Of a stretch of DNA of 64,000 nt, positions 51,754 through 61,185 are shown piece after piece. The DNA comes from Mesorhizobium neociceri (GTDB lineage Bacteria > Pseudomonadota > Alphaproteobacteria > Rhizobiales > Rhizobiaceae). Under the pieces are notes generated by a model that worked only from the letters and a program-made list of their open reading frames with translations, made no database searches and was not told the origin of the DNA. The stretch is taken from NCBI RefSeq assembly GCF_013520985.1, contig NZ_JACDTY010000004.1, positions 186,001-250,000 on the forward strand. The letters run 5' to 3'. The translations under genes and the position numbers were made by a program. Position 1 is the stretch's first letter. The number at the start of each line of letters is the position of its first letter.

Positions 51754-52506
51754 TCACCTCGCCAGCGTCAGGTCGACGAAGCCGTCGACGAACAGCGACA
51801 ACATGGTGCCGATGGCGAAGTAGAAGATGATCATGCCGCCGGCGATGACGAAGGGCAGCGAGATGAAATAGACCGGAATCTGCGGCGTCAGCTTGTTGAC
51901 GAAGCCGATCGTCAGGTTGACCAGAATGGCATAGGCGACGAACGGGCTGCCGAGCCGGAGGACCAGGAAGAAGGCGTCCGACACTGTGTCGGTGACATCG
52001 ACGAGGGCCGCCTGCGGGTTGAAGAAGACGTTGACCGGCGCGATCGTGTAGGAGGCGACCAGCGCGCGGATGATCTCGTGGTCGAAATCGAAGACGAAGA
52101 GCAGCAACAGCGCCGAGAACGAGATGATGGCGGCAAGGGCAGCCTGCGGTTCCGGCTCCTCGATGGCCGGCCCGCCAGTGCCGCCATAGCCGATCAGCAT
52201 GGCGATGGCCGAGCCCATGAAGCGCAACGCCTCCATATAGAGCCTCGTCATGGCGCCGATCAGCCCGCCGACCAGTAATTCCGAGATGATCATCGGCGCC
52301 AGCACCTGCGGGCGCGGATCGACGAAGGGAAAGATCTTGTCCCACAGAAAGGCGAGCAGGCCGCCGGTGGCGGCGATCGACACGAACAGCCGGACCTGGA
52401 CCGGCACGCGGGCGCTGGACAGGCCCGGCATCAGCATGAAGCAGGCGCCGATGCGGCAGAAGGCGAGGAAGGCGGCGATGACGACGCCTTGCGACAGAAG
52501 GTTCAC
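51754..52506 (-). CDS. fliR: Flagellar biosynthetic protein FliR
   Basis: This 250-residue integral membrane protein is part of the flagellar type III export gate with FliP and FliQ. It has six or so helices ([22 protein letters not shown], then [20 protein letters not shown], then [21 protein letters not shown], then [21 protein letters not shown]). The RIG and LTPQIPV blocks are typical of FliR. Its start overlaps the end of flhA by 4 bp. Confidence 0.93.
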   Translation of the reverse strand: MNLLSQGVVIAAFLAFCRIGACFMLMPGLSSARVPVQVRLFVSIAATGGLLAFLWDKIFPFVDPRPQVLAPMIISELLVGGLIGAMTRLYMEALRFMGSAIAMLIGYGGTGGPAIEEPEPQAALAAIISFSALLLLFVFDFDHEIIRALVASYTIAPVNVFFNPQAALVDVTDTVSDAFFLVLRLGSPFVAYAILVNLTIGFVNKLTPQIPVYFISLPFVIAGGMIIFYFAIGTMLSLFVDGFVDLTLAR

Positions 52507-54590
52507 GAGATTGTCCCGAGCACCTTGATCTCAACACCCTTGGCGATTTCGACATGGGAGAGCACGGGAAGCGTCGTGAACAGGCGCTCGATGATCATGC
52601 GCACATAGGGCCGGGCATCGGGCGCCGTGACGAGGACAAAACGCTCGCCGGCCTCGAGATGCTTGCGGATCGCCTTGGTGGCGTCCTGGCCGAATTCTTC
52701 CAACTGGCGCGGGTCGATGTCGAATTCGCGCACCTCGCCCTTGGCGTCGCGCTTGAGGCTCTGGTGGAAAGCGAGGTCCCAGCGGTTACCGAGACGCAGC
52801 ACCTTGAGCATGCCGCCTTCGGAAAGATCGCCGCAGATCTGCTGGGCCATGCGGATGCGGACATGCTCGACAATCTGCTCGGTGCGGCGCACATGCGGCG
52901 CGATCTCGGCGATGGCCTCGATGATCAGGTGCAGGTTGCGGATCGAGACGCGCTCGGCGAGCAACAGTTTCAGCACCGCCTGCAGACCGGGATAGGAGAT
53001 GTGCGAGGTGCAGATCTCGTCGGCGAGCTTGCGGTATTCCGGATCCTGGCGTTCGAGCAGCGCTTTCATGTCCTTGTAGGACAGAAGCTGCGGCAGGTTG
53101 TTGCGGATCACCTCGGAGAGATGGGTGAGCAGCACCGACATGTTGTCGGCAAATGTGTAGTTCTCGCGCTTCAGATCCTCGGCGAAGGTTTCGAGCACCG
53201 AGAAAGCGCGCATGCCGAAGGCCGGTTCGCGGATTTCCTCGCCGGGAACGTCGGGCAGGTCGCGGGTGCCGAGCAGCACCATGATCTCGCCGACGCGCAT
53301 CTGGTATTCGGCGACAACGGTGCCGTGGACCTTGATCTGGTAGCTCTTCGGCGGGATGCCGAAATCGTCGGCGACACGAACTTCCGGCACGACGAAGCCA
53401 TATTGCGTGGCGAACTTCTTGCGCATCTTGGCCATGCGGAAGACCAGCTCCTGATGCGATACCAAGAGCCTTGTCGACAGCTGCTTGCCGATCAACAGCT
53501 CGATCTCGGCGGTGGTCAGCGAAGCCTTGACCGAGTTCTTCTCCTCCTCGACCTTGTTGGCCTTCTCCAGGTCCTTGATCGCTTCAGCGGCGGCGGCTTC
53601 ACGGTTGGCCCGCATCGGGATGACGTAGCCGAGGCCGGCCATGCCGGCGGCGAGCGTGAAGAACGGGAAGAACGGCAGGCCGGGCATCAGGCCGAGCAGC
53701 ACGAGCAGCGAAGCCGCCACATAAAGAGCGCGCGGATGGGCGCCGAGCTGGCCGAACACCGCCTGGTTGGTGGAGCCGCGGGTGCCGCCCTTGGAGACCA
53801 GCAGGCCGGCGGCGAGCGAGACGATCAGCGCCGGGATCTGGGTGACGAGGCCATCGCCAACCGACAGCTTGATGAACACGTCGGCGGCTTCGCCCATGCC
53901 CATGCCGTGCCTGATATAGCCGATGGCGATGCCGCCGACGATGTTGATGGCGGTGATGATGAGGCCGGCGATGGCGTCGCCACGCACGAATTTCGAGGCG
54001 CCGTCCATCGAGCCGAAGAAGGACGATTCTTCCTCCAGCTCCCTGCGGCGCAATTGCGCGGTCTTGTCGTCGATCATGCCGGCGGACAGGTCGGCGTCGA
54101 TCGACATCTGCTTGCCGGGGATGGCGTCGAGAGTGAAACGGGCGCCGACCTCGGCGATACGGGTGGCGCCCTTGGTGATGACGATGAAGTTCACCACGAT
54201 CAGGATCATGAAGACGATCAGGCCGATGACGAAATCGCTTGCCATCACCAGCCTGGAGAAGCCGGCGATGACATAGCCGGCGGCGTGCGTGCCCTCATTG
54301 CCATGCGACAGGATCATGCGCGTGGTGGCGATGTTGAGGGATAGCCGCAGCATCGTGGCGATGAGCAGCACGGTCGGGAAGGAGGAGAAATCGAGCGGCC
54401 GCTGGATCCACAGCGCCACCATCAGGATCAGCACCGACAGTGCGATCGAGAAGGCGAGGCCGATGTCGATGAGGAAGGCCGGGATCGGCAGAAACAGCAC
54501 CGCCAGGATGATGACGATGCCGATGGCGAAGAAGACATCGCGGCCGTTCTTGGCCACTGTTCCCGTCGCTAAGCTTTCGCTGATCGCCAT
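52503..54590 (-). CDS. flhA: Flagellar biosynthesis protein FlhA
   Basis: This 695-residue export-gate protein has eight transmembrane helices in its N-terminal half ([46 protein letters not shown]). The conserved FHIPEP loop region includes [20 protein letters not shown] and [25 protein letters not shown] sequence. A large cytoplasmic domain binds chaperone-substrate complexes. Length is normal. The ATG at 54590 follows GGGGACG and gives [10 protein letters not shown]. It heads the flhA-fliR-fliJ run. Confidence 0.96.
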   Translation of the reverse strand: MAISESLATGTVAKNGRDVFFAIGIVIILAVLFLPIPAFLIDIGLAFSIALSVLILMVALWIQRPLDFSSFPTVLLIATMLRLSLNIATTRMILSHGNEGTHAAGYVIAGFSRLVMASDFVIGLIVFMILIVVNFIVITKGATRIAEVGARFTLDAIPGKQMSIDADLSAGMIDDKTAQLRRRELEEESSFFGSMDGASKFVRGDAIAGLIITAINIVGGIAIGYIRHGMGMGEAADVFIKLSVGDGLVTQIPALIVSLAAGLLVSKGGTRGSTNQAVFGQLGAHPRALYVAASLLVLLGLMPGLPFFPFFTLAAGMAGLGYVIPMRANREAAAAEAIKDLEKANKVEEEKNSVKASLTTAEIELLIGKQLSTRLLVSHQELVFRMAKMRKKFATQYGFVVPEVRVADDFGIPPKSYQIKVHGTVVAEYQMRVGEIMVLLGTRDLPDVPGEEIREPAFGMRAFSVLETFAEDLKRENYTFADNMSVLLTHLSEVIRNNLPQLLSYKDMKALLERQDPEYRKLADEICTSHISYPGLQAVLKLLLAERVSIRNLHLIIEAIAEIAPHVRRTEQIVEHVRIRMAQQICGDLSEGGMLKVLRLGNRWDLAFHQSLKRDAKGEVREFDIDPRQLEEFGQDATKAIRKHLEAGERFVLVTAPDARPYVRMIIERLFTTLPVLSHVEIAKGVEIKVLGTIS

Positions 54591-54711
54591 ATCGTCCCCG
54601 AGCCATGGACTGCCCGAACTTGAGGGCAGCCCTTCGAGCCTAACCGGCCAAGCTTGCGCGAGGGTGGGAGAGCAGCTAGGGCTGGCGACACAGGCTTTGA
54701 GGAGAGAGATC

Positions 54712-55011
54712 ATGCTGGTGATCATCGGCACCATCCGCCTGCCGGCGGAACAGCTCGACGCAGCAAGGCCGGCCATGCAGCGCATGATCTTGGGCAGCCG
54801 CGCGGAGCCCGGCTGCATCGACTATTCCTATGCGCAGGATGTGCTCGACGCCGGGCTCATCCATGTCACGGAGGTGTGGAGCGACAGGGCAGCACTCGAC
54901 GCGCATTTCCGCTCGCCGCACATCGCCGACTGGCGGGCGAGCTGGGCAGCGCTCGGCATCGGCGCGCGCAACCTCATGCTCTACGAGGCCGGCGAGCCCA
55001 AGCCGACCTGA
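54712..55011 (+). CDS. ABM-domain (YgiN-like) putative quinol monooxygenase
   Basis: This 99-residue protein is a single antibiotic-biosynthesis-monooxygenase fold ([49 protein letters not shown]). Such dimers oxidise quinols or degrade small aromatics without a cofactor, but many are uncharacterised. GGAGAG lies 7 bp before the ATG. It is divergent from flhA. Confidence 0.87.
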   Translation: MLVIIGTIRLPAEQLDAARPAMQRMILGSRAEPGCIDYSYAQDVLDAGLIHVTEVWSDRAALDAHFRSPHIADWRASWAALGIGARNLMLYEAGEPKPT

Positions 55012-55035
55012 GGACCAGGCAACAGCTAGGATGGC

Positions 55036-55347
55036 CTAGCAGGCGTTGACCTGTCTGCAGGACCAACCTCCGCCATCGGTATCGTGGCAATCTTCATAGC
55101 TGCCGTAGCAGGTGTTTGTCGAATTGCGATACCAAGGATAGCCGCCAGGACAGCAAACGTCCTGCTGTGCAGTTTGAATAAACTCTTGTGTCGGCCGGCT
55201 TTGGTTTTCCGGATTGCCTCCCGGCAAAAGAGACACTGGGTACGAAATCCTCAATTTAGTCGGCATATCCACGCTTGAGTTGCTCATCGCCGACGAACTC
55301 AAAAAAATCATGCAAGCAGCTAATGAAAAAAATCCCCGCGCACTCAT
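55036..55347 (-). CDS. Small secreted Cys-rich protein
   Basis: This 103-residue protein has a signal peptide (FFSLAACMIFLSSSAMS) and a mature C-terminal half with seven cysteines in 45 residues (DVCCPGGYPWYR, NTCYGSYEDCHDTDGGG, then SCRQVNAC). The start has a strong GGAGGAG site. Base composition is clearly less GC-rich than the neighbours and the protein matches no family I know, so it is likely a recent acquisition. A disulfide-bonded secreted peptide, perhaps an effector, inhibitor or toxin-like molecule, is possible but unproven. Confidence 0.65.
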   Translation of the reverse strand: MSARGFFSLAACMIFLSSSAMSNSSVDMPTKLRISYPVSLLPGGNPENQSRPTQEFIQTAQQDVCCPGGYPWYRNSTNTCYGSYEDCHDTDGGGWSCRQVNAC

Positions 55348-55589
55348 CTTCTCCTCCGTGAGGGAAATAGAGACGGGCGAAAATACCATAGTTGCGTCGC
55401 TTGCGTAAGCGACCTCTCATATAGTTCGACAGGCTCGCAAGGGAATTGAAGCGGAGGGCGAGCTGCCGTCTTTCGCGGCTCGCCGCACCGCCAAAATGGT
55501 GCCACAAGCAGTCGGCATTGCGATTGCCACGCAATGCCGCCGGGCGTAACAGGCACGGCAGCTTTTCATCCCTCGCACATTAGCGAACC

Positions 55590-57371
55590 GTGCCGTTGCC
55601 TAACGAACCTCAGGTCTATGCCCGTCGCCTCCGCGCGGTGCTGATCCGATCGATCCCGCTGCTCGAAGCGCGCGGCATCGTCATCGTTGCGCTGGCCGGT
55701 GTCGTCGGCGTGATCTCGGCGGTGCTGGTCACCGGCATGAGCGAGGCGGTGCAAGGCCTGCATTTCCTGTTGTTCGGGGTTCAGCCTGGCGGCCGTCTCT
55801 CCGGGATGTTTTCGCTGCAAAGCCCGTTCCAGGCGCTGATGCCAGCGATCGGCGGCATCCTGCTCGGCCTGACGGTGATCTGGCTGCGGAAGCGGAAATT
55901 CCGCACCCCGGTCGATCCGATCGAGGCCAATGCGCTCTATGGCGGGCGCATGTCGCTCACCGATACATTCATCATCGCCGGGCAGACGATGATCTCCAGC
56001 GGCTTCGGCGCTTCGGTCGGCCTGGAGGCCGGTTATACCCAAGTCGGCTCCGGCCTGGCGTCGCGGCTGGCGCGTGCGCTGCGGCTGCGCCGCAACGATG
56101 TCCGCATCCTGGTCGGCTGTGGCGCCGCCGGCGCCATCGCCGCTGCCTTCGACGCGCCGCTGACCGGCGCCTTCTATGGCTTTGAGCTGATCATCGGCAT
56201 CTATTCGGTTGCCAATGTCGCTCCGGTGATGACGGCCGCCATCTGCGCGTCGCTGACCGCCGAGATGTTCGGCGTGGTGCCGTTTCCGATGGAACTCTCC
56301 GGCCTGCCGGAGCTGACCGCCAGCCAGTATCTGCCCTTCCTGCTGCTCGGGTTGCTGGGCGGTGCGGCCTCCATCGCCATCATGCATCTGGTCAGCCTGG
56401 TTGAGCGCGGCTTTGCGCGACTGGCGGTCGACGGTTCGCTTCGCCCGATGATCGGTGGCCTGGCGGTTGGAATGCTCGGGCTTATCACGCCGCAGGTCCT
56501 GTCCTCAGGTCATGGTGCGCTGCATCGCGAGTTCGCGATGAACTATGGGCTCGCCGTCGTCGCCAGCGTTTTCGTGCTGAAGCTCGCGGCATCGGCGATC
56601 TCGCTCGGCTCCGGCTTTCGTGGCGGCCTGTTCTTTGCCTCGCTGTTCCTCGGCGCGCTGCTCGGCAAGGCCTTCGCGGGCGTGATGGCCATCATTTCGC
56701 CGGCAACCGGCATCGACCCTTCCGTCGCTGCCGTCGTCGGCATGACGTCGCTGGCCGTCGGCGTCGTCGGCGGACCGCTGACGATGACCTTCCTGGCGCT
56801 GGAATCGACCCGCGACCTGACGCTGACCGGCGTCGTGCTGGCGGCCTCGCTGATGGCGGCGATCCTGGTGCGCGAGACCTTCGGCTACTCCTTCTCTACA
56901 TGGCGCTTCCATTTGCGCGGCGAGACCATCCGCAGCGCCCATGATGTCGGCTGGATGCGCAATCTGACGGTCGGGAAAATGATGCGCCAGGATGTCCGCA
57001 CCGACGATGCCGCAAAGACGCTTGCGGCGTTTCGCAAGGACGTGCCGCTGGGTTCGGCGCAACGCGTCATCGCCGTCGATGAAGACCAGCATTATGTCGG
57101 CGTGCTGATTGTCGCCGAACTGCACAGCGACCCGTCCGACGACGAGACGCCGGTGTTGGCGCTGGCCAAATTCAGGGACGCTGTGCTGGTGCCGACCATG
57201 AATGTCCAGTCCGCCGCCGAAACCTTCCAGCGCGCCGGCGCCGAGGAACTGGCCGTGGTCGAGGATTTCGACAACCGGGCCGTTGTCGGGCTTTTGACCG
57301 AGGGCCATCTGATGCGGCGCTACGCCGAGGAACTCGACAAGGCGCGGCGCGACCTGTCGGGCGAAGAATAA
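55590..57371 (+). CDS. ClC-family chloride/proton transporter with CBS domains
   Basis: This 593-residue membrane protein has the ClC pattern: many helices (GIVIVALAGVVGVISAVLVTG onward), GFGASVGLEAGYTQVGSGLASRL in place of the GREGP segment with the gating Glu kept in GLEAGY, and GSGFRGGLFFASLFLGALLG for the GxFxP region. Two CBS domains form the last 150 residues (VGKMMRQDVRTDDAAKTL, then DAVLVPTMNVQSAAETFQ). It exchanges or conducts chloride or fluoride. GTG is the likely start; there is no stronger alternative. Confidence 0.88.
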   Translation: MPLPNEPQVYARRLRAVLIRSIPLLEARGIVIVALAGVVGVISAVLVTGMSEAVQGLHFLLFGVQPGGRLSGMFSLQSPFQALMPAIGGILLGLTVIWLRKRKFRTPVDPIEANALYGGRMSLTDTFIIAGQTMISSGFGASVGLEAGYTQVGSGLASRLARALRLRRNDVRILVGCGAAGAIAAAFDAPLTGAFYGFELIIGIYSVANVAPVMTAAICASLTAEMFGVVPFPMELSGLPELTASQYLPFLLLGLLGGAASIAIMHLVSLVERGFARLAVDGSLRPMIGGLAVGMLGLITPQVLSSGHGALHREFAMNYGLAVVASVFVLKLAASAISLGSGFRGGLFFASLFLGALLGKAFAGVMAIISPATGIDPSVAAVVGMTSLAVGVVGGPLTMTFLALESTRDLTLTGVVLAASLMAAILVRETFGYSFSTWRFHLRGETIRSAHDVGWMRNLTVGKMMRQDVRTDDAAKTLAAFRKDVPLGSAQRVIAVDEDQHYVGVLIVAELHSDPSDDETPVLALAKFRDAVLVPTMNVQSAAETFQRAGAEELAVVEDFDNRAVVGLLTEGHLMRRYAEELDKARRDLSGEE

Positions 57372-57421
57372 AGCAGCTTGGCAGGAGACTTATGGACTAT
57401 GGATGGCGCTCCCATGGATCG

Positions 57422-57820
57422 TTACCGGAAGATTGTATATCTCATCTCTCCTCTGGGATGTTTCTTCGCCCATTGGAGCACTTCCTCGGTTGGCACTACC
57501 AAGCTGATCTGTCCTGTAGGGTGAAAACAGTTCTTGCCGTGCTTCATGTAGAACGCTCCGTGACCTTTCACGTAGACACGCCCTCGCGCTGGATTGGTCC
57601 CGTCGACTTCAGCGACGTGATAAACGAGACCGTGGCCCTGTGTATTTCGGACGACTGCGTTCATGCCCAATAGGACGGTGCGGTAGTAGGCTTCGATCTC
57701 GGCTTCAGTCTGATCCACGCACGGCGACATGGGCGTCGGGTGAGCCTTCCGATATTCCTCCAATTCCTTCTTGAGGGCCTCCGGAACGCGACGAAGTGGT
57801 GGCAACGGAAGTTTGGTCAT
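57422..57820 (-). CDS. Hypothetical protein
   Basis: This 132-residue protein has a basic, proline-rich start (KLPLPPLRRVPEALKKELEEYR) and a compact C-terminal half with conserved-looking segments (GRVYVKGHGAFYMKHGKNCFHP, then VLQWAKKHPRGEMR). No family is recognised. It converges on the ClC gene and precedes the DUF488 pair on the same strand, in a patch with lower GC than the core genes. Confidence 0.5.
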   Translation of the reverse strand: MTKLPLPPLRRVPEALKKELEEYRKAHPTPMSPCVDQTEAEIEAYYRTVLLGMNAVVRNTQGHGLVYHVAEVDGTNPARGRVYVKGHGAFYMKHGKNCFHPTGQISLVVPTEEVLQWAKKHPRGEMRYTIFR

Positions 57821-57872
57821 TCTGAGTCCTTGAAGGTTTCATTCGCACGCTTGCGAAAAACTGGAGGGAGTA

Positions 57873-58652
57873 TCAGAACAAGTTCCCTTGCGCTTTCTCT
57901 GTCTCCGAAAGCTCGTCAAGCCGAAGTACGCCGAGAAGCTGCCAAGTTTGCGGGCGCTTCGCCTGGTTTCCCACGGCAAACGCCATACCCCTTGATGGGT
58001 ATTCAACGTTGAATGTCCGGTCCATCCAACTAAGCACGTCTGCCTCGGATTTACCGCTACGGACACTGTTATAGAACATGGCATGTGCTTCCCAATCACC
58101 GTTCACATAGGTGTGCTCAGCTTCCTCGTCCCGGAACCTGAACTTGAACTCGTACGGGGTGGGTTCTAAGGCCTCCAATTCCTTGTCAAGCAACGATCCC
58201 TGACGTGCGGCCTTGGCGTAGGCCTCACGCTCCTCTGCCATCGCAGCCTCGGACTTTCGTTTCCATTGGAACTTCGGCTCGATTGGCCGAATCAATGCCA
58301 GAGATTGACCGCGACGCGCTGCTTCGGCAACAGAGGGCAGGATCAGTGGATCGAACGCTCGGGACCGCTCCTTGCGTGGAAGCTCGCCAAGAATTTCGAT
58401 ACTGTCCTCATGCACGTGACAGCTTTCCTCGCGCTTGTCTCGGCGAGGTGTCGAATAACGAAATCGAATTTGGTCCCATCGTTTGAAACTGGTTTCACCG
58501 GAGAGGTGTCGAAACCGGATAGGGTAGAGACGCTTCCATTTCCCATCGGGCGTTATACCCGCGCAGCAAACAGTTTCACCATATAGCTTGCTAGGCTGCG
58601 GCAGCGCCTTCACGAGGATGGTAACGCGGCAGTCTTGGGGCGTTACGGACAT
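57873..58652 (-). CDS. Hypothetical protein paired with DUF488
   Basis: This 259-residue soluble protein has the segment GETVCCAGITPDGKWKRLYPIRFRHLSG near its start, then KRWDQIRFRYS. Its middle part is charged (EREAYAKAARQGSLLDKELEAL). The late block is TYVNGDWEAHAMFYNSVRSGK. I recognise this as a usual companion of DUF488 but not a named family. Its start lies 62 bp inside the end of the DUF488 gene, so the two are translated together. Nucleic-acid or nucleotide processing is a guess from the neighbour. Confidence 0.6.
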   Translation of the reverse strand: MSVTPQDCRVTILVKALPQPSKLYGETVCCAGITPDGKWKRLYPIRFRHLSGETSFKRWDQIRFRYSTPRRDKREESCHVHEDSIEILGELPRKERSRAFDPLILPSVAEAARRGQSLALIRPIEPKFQWKRKSEAAMAEEREAYAKAARQGSLLDKELEALEPTPYEFKFRFRDEEAEHTYVNGDWEAHAMFYNSVRSGKSEADVLSWMDRTFNVEYPSRGMAFAVGNQAKRPQTWQLLGVLRLDELSETEKAQGNLF

Positions 58653-59106
58653 AGCGTTCGGGGTTGTCTCCGTAAAGATTGCAAACCTCGAACTCCGCCG
58701 ACTCCGTCATGGCCTCCGCGACGATGGACCTGTGACAGGTCACCGGATCGCGTTCGAAGCATAGCAGACACGTAGGCTTTTCCCCCGCCACGGCCACCAG
58801 CTCCTTGAGGGACGATTGAGTATCGTCAGAATCAAGGTGTGCTGAGTATATAGCACGGAACTTGTCGAAAAACCCCGCACGTGCGGCGTCTCTTCCCGGC
58901 TTTGGATCGCCGAGAGTAATGAAATGCAAATACTCAATGCCTTCTGCTTCTAGTCGAGCCGACAGAGACTTCTTGGAAAACCCTTTCTTGCGTGAAAGGG
59001 CAACCGCGCGGACGTCTGCGAGACGTTCTATGCCCACTGCTTTTAAGGTCGCGACAAAGCGTTCGATGTCCGTCCCTTCGTATCCAATCGTGTAGACGAC
59101 GCTCAT
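58591..59106 (-). CDS. DUF488 family protein
   Basis: This 171-residue protein matches DUF488: VYTIGYEGTDIERFVATLKAVGI at the start, RLADVRAVALSRKKGFSKKSLSARL, EYLHFITLGDPK, and the strongly conserved CLLCFERDPVTCHRSIVAEAM with Cys-His-Arg. These residues suggest an active site, though the reaction is unknown. It often travels with an uncharacterised partner, as here, in accessory regions. It overlaps that partner. Confidence 0.88.
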   Translation of the reverse strand: MSVVYTIGYEGTDIERFVATLKAVGIERLADVRAVALSRKKGFSKKSLSARLEAEGIEYLHFITLGDPKPGRDAARAGFFDKFRAIYSAHLDSDDTQSSLKELVAVAGEKPTCLLCFERDPVTCHRSIVAEAMTESAEFEVCNLYGDNPERYVRNAPRLPRYHPREGAAAA

Positions 59107-59346
59107 TGCGATTCCTCAACCTCGGTGTCTCGATTACTTGCATTTGGAGCCCGCGTCGATCTGAGGCAATCACGCATGGTGTCACAGATTGTTTCACGTG
59201 CCCCTGAAGAAAACGTTTCAGGTCGCCCTTACGTTTCGTCATGACCAGCGCGGGTGCGACCTGTTACTGCCCGAACTGTGCCGTTCGACGCGCGCCGCAG
59301 TGCTTTGCCGGCACCTCAAATTCCCCATCACTCAGCGCTTGCCAGC

Positions 59347-59377
59347 TGTACAGTGTCACTGTACAAATTGTTCAGTG
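59347..59377 (+). promoter_or_regulatory. Operator candidate upstream of the XRE-cupin regulator
   Basis: TGTACAGTG and CACTGTACA form a perfect 9-bp inverted repeat with one central T (59347-59365). A third, direct half-site TGTTCAGTG (59369-59377) is exactly 22 bp from the first, two helical turns. It lies 16-46 bp before the regulator's ATG, suiting autoregulation of the regulator and the transport operon behind it. Confidence 0.7.
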
Positions 59378-59392
59378 GGAGAAAAAGACGGG

Positions 59393-60046
59393 ATGAGCAG
59401 CGACCAGGCTCCGGTCAAGAACGGCGTCGCCTCGACAGTGACGCATGCCCATCAGATGCTGGGCCAGCGGCTGAAGAGCCTGCGCCTCGGCCGCCGGCTT
59501 TCGCTGCGCGAGCTCGCCGAGATGACCGGAACCAGCGCCAGCTTCATCAGCCAGCTCGAACGCGGCCTGACCGGCGCCAGCACGGCTTCGCTGAACCAGA
59601 TGGCCTCGGCGCTGGGGGTGAGCGTGGCGATGCTGTTCGAGGACAGTGCGGCCGGGCAGCATGGGGTGCTGCGGCGCAGCGAGCGGCCGAGCCTGCCGCC
59701 CAGCGACGGCTGCCGCAAGATGCTGCTCTCGCGTCCTCCCTTGAGCGACATGGAAGTCTATATCGGCGAGTTCGACCTTGGCGGTTCGACCGGACCCGCG
59801 CTCTACACGCATGGCGACGCGCACGAGATGCTGGTCGTGCTGCGCGGCATTGTCGAGGTCTCGCTCGGCGAGGCGCGTCATGTGCTCGAAGAGGGCGACA
59901 GCGTCGAATACACGACCTCGACCCCGCATCGCACCGAAAACATCGGCAGTGGCCGGGCCGAGGTGATGTGGATCATCGCGCCGCCGACGTCGGTGCGCGC
60001 CGAACTCGATCAATACACGGCCTGGAAACCGCTCGCAGCCAGGTAG
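59393..60046 (+). CDS. XRE-family regulator with C-terminal cupin domain
   Basis: This 217-residue regulator has an N-terminal XRE HTH (LRLGRRLSLRELAEMTGTSASFISQLERG) and a C-terminal cupin (GPALYTHGDAHEMLVVLRGIVEV, then DSVEYTTSTPHRTENIGSG). The cupin is expected to sense a small ligand, as in PuuR-type polyamine repressors. A transport operon of the polyamine type starts 40 bp downstream on the same strand, so it is probably the local repressor. The ATG at 59393 gives the usual short N-terminal tail; upstream extension covers the operator. Confidence 0.88.
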   Translation: MSSDQAPVKNGVASTVTHAHQMLGQRLKSLRLGRRLSLRELAEMTGTSASFISQLERGLTGASTASLNQMASALGVSVAMLFEDSAAGQHGVLRRSERPSLPPSDGCRKMLLSRPPLSDMEVYIGEFDLGGSTGPALYTHGDAHEMLVVLRGIVEVSLGEARHVLEEGDSVEYTTSTPHRTENIGSGRAEVMWIIAPPTSVRAELDQYTAWKPLAAR

Positions 60047-60086
60047 GTTCATGCCAATGCGGGCCACAAATGGGAGAATGACAATC

Positions 60087-61163
60087 ATGCTGAAAACAAA
60101 AGCTTTGTATCTCAGCGCCGTGCTGGCGCTTGGCGTTCTGGCAACGGCCGCGATGGCGCAGGAAAAGCCGGTGGCGGGCGAGGTCAAGGAAGGCTCGCTC
60201 AAGGGCAAGACGCTGACGCTGGTTTCCTATGGCGGCATCTACCAGGATGGCCAGGCGGCCGCGCTGAAGGAGTTCGTCGAAAAGTCCGGCGTCACGCTGC
60301 TCAATGACGGGCCGACCGAGATCGCCAAGCTGCAGGCGCAGGTCGAATCCGGCAACGTCACCTGGGACGTCGTCGATACCGACGACCTGCCGCCTTACGT
60401 CTATTGCGGCAAGCTGTTCCAGAAGCTGGATATGACGAAGCTTGACGTCTCGAAAATCCCGGAAGGCCAGGTCGGCGAATGCTCGGTGCCGGCGATGAAC
60501 TACGGCGTCGTGCTGATGTACAACACCGAGAAGTACAAGGATAATCCGCCCAAGAGTTGGGCCGACTTCTTCGACACGGAGAAATTCCCCGGCGTGCGCG
60601 GGATCGACGGCTCCGGCAGCCCGACCGGCGGCTTGCTCGAACAGGCGTTCAAGGTTGCCGGCGGCGACCCGAAGGCGATGACGGTGGCTGATATCGACAA
60701 GGCCATCGACGTGGTCCGCAAACTCGGCCCCGATACCATTTTCTGGAAGACCGGCGCGGAATCGCAGCAGCTTGCCGAGTCCGGCGAGGCCGACATGCTG
60801 ATGATGTGGACGGGCCGCGCCATGACGGCGGTGAAGAACGGCGCCAAATATACGCCGGCCTGGCAGGATTGGCTTGTGGTGATGGACCAGATGACCATCC
60901 CGGTCGGCGTCAAGGATACGGACGCATCCTATGCGCTGCTCAATGCCTATCTCGGCAAGGGGGCGCAGGAGATCCTGGCACAGCAAACCTCCTATACACC
61001 GATCAACAACGACGCGCAGCCGAAGGTCGATGCGTCGGTCGCCGCCTTCCTGACCAACACGCCCGAGCGCCAAAAGCAGGGCTACAAGCAGAACTTCAAG
61101 TTCTGGGTCCCGAACTTTGCAGTGGCGCAGGAGAAGTGGGCGGCGCTGATGGCCGGCAACTGA
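60087..61163 (+). CDS. ABC transporter substrate-binding protein, spermidine/putrescine (PotD) type
   Basis: This 358-residue periplasmic protein has a signal peptide ending AMAQ and the extracellular solute-binding layout (LTLVSYGGIYQDGQAAALKEFV, CSVPAMNYGVVLMYNTEKY, KSWADFFDTEKFPG, and the C-terminal NTPERQKQGYKQNFKFWVPN). The acidic VVDTDDLPPYV is typical of polyamine binders. The second of two ATG codons (60087) fits GGGAG better. It is the first transport gene of the operon. Other amino compounds remain possible substrates. Confidence 0.88.
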   Translation: MLKTKALYLSAVLALGVLATAAMAQEKPVAGEVKEGSLKGKTLTLVSYGGIYQDGQAAALKEFVEKSGVTLLNDGPTEIAKLQAQVESGNVTWDVVDTDDLPPYVYCGKLFQKLDMTKLDVSKIPEGQVGECSVPAMNYGVVLMYNTEKYKDNPPKSWADFFDTEKFPGVRGIDGSGSPTGGLLEQAFKVAGGDPKAMTVADIDKAIDVVRKLGPDTIFWKTGAESQQLAESGEADMLMMWTGRAMTAVKNGAKYTPAWQDWLVVMDQMTIPVGVKDTDASYALLNAYLGKGAQEILAQQTSYTPINNDAQPKVDASVAAFLTNTPERQKQGYKQNFKFWVPNFAVAQEKWAALMAGN

Positions 61164-61185
61164 ACAAGCGCGTGAGAGGCAGACC

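Noticed and set aside
52554..54344. Plus-strand frame of 596 codons
   Set aside because: Antisense shadow of flhA.
57392..57673. Plus-strand frame of 93 codons after the ClC gene
   Set aside because: Overlaps the minus-strand hypothetical gene, has no ribosome site, and its sequence shows no family pattern.
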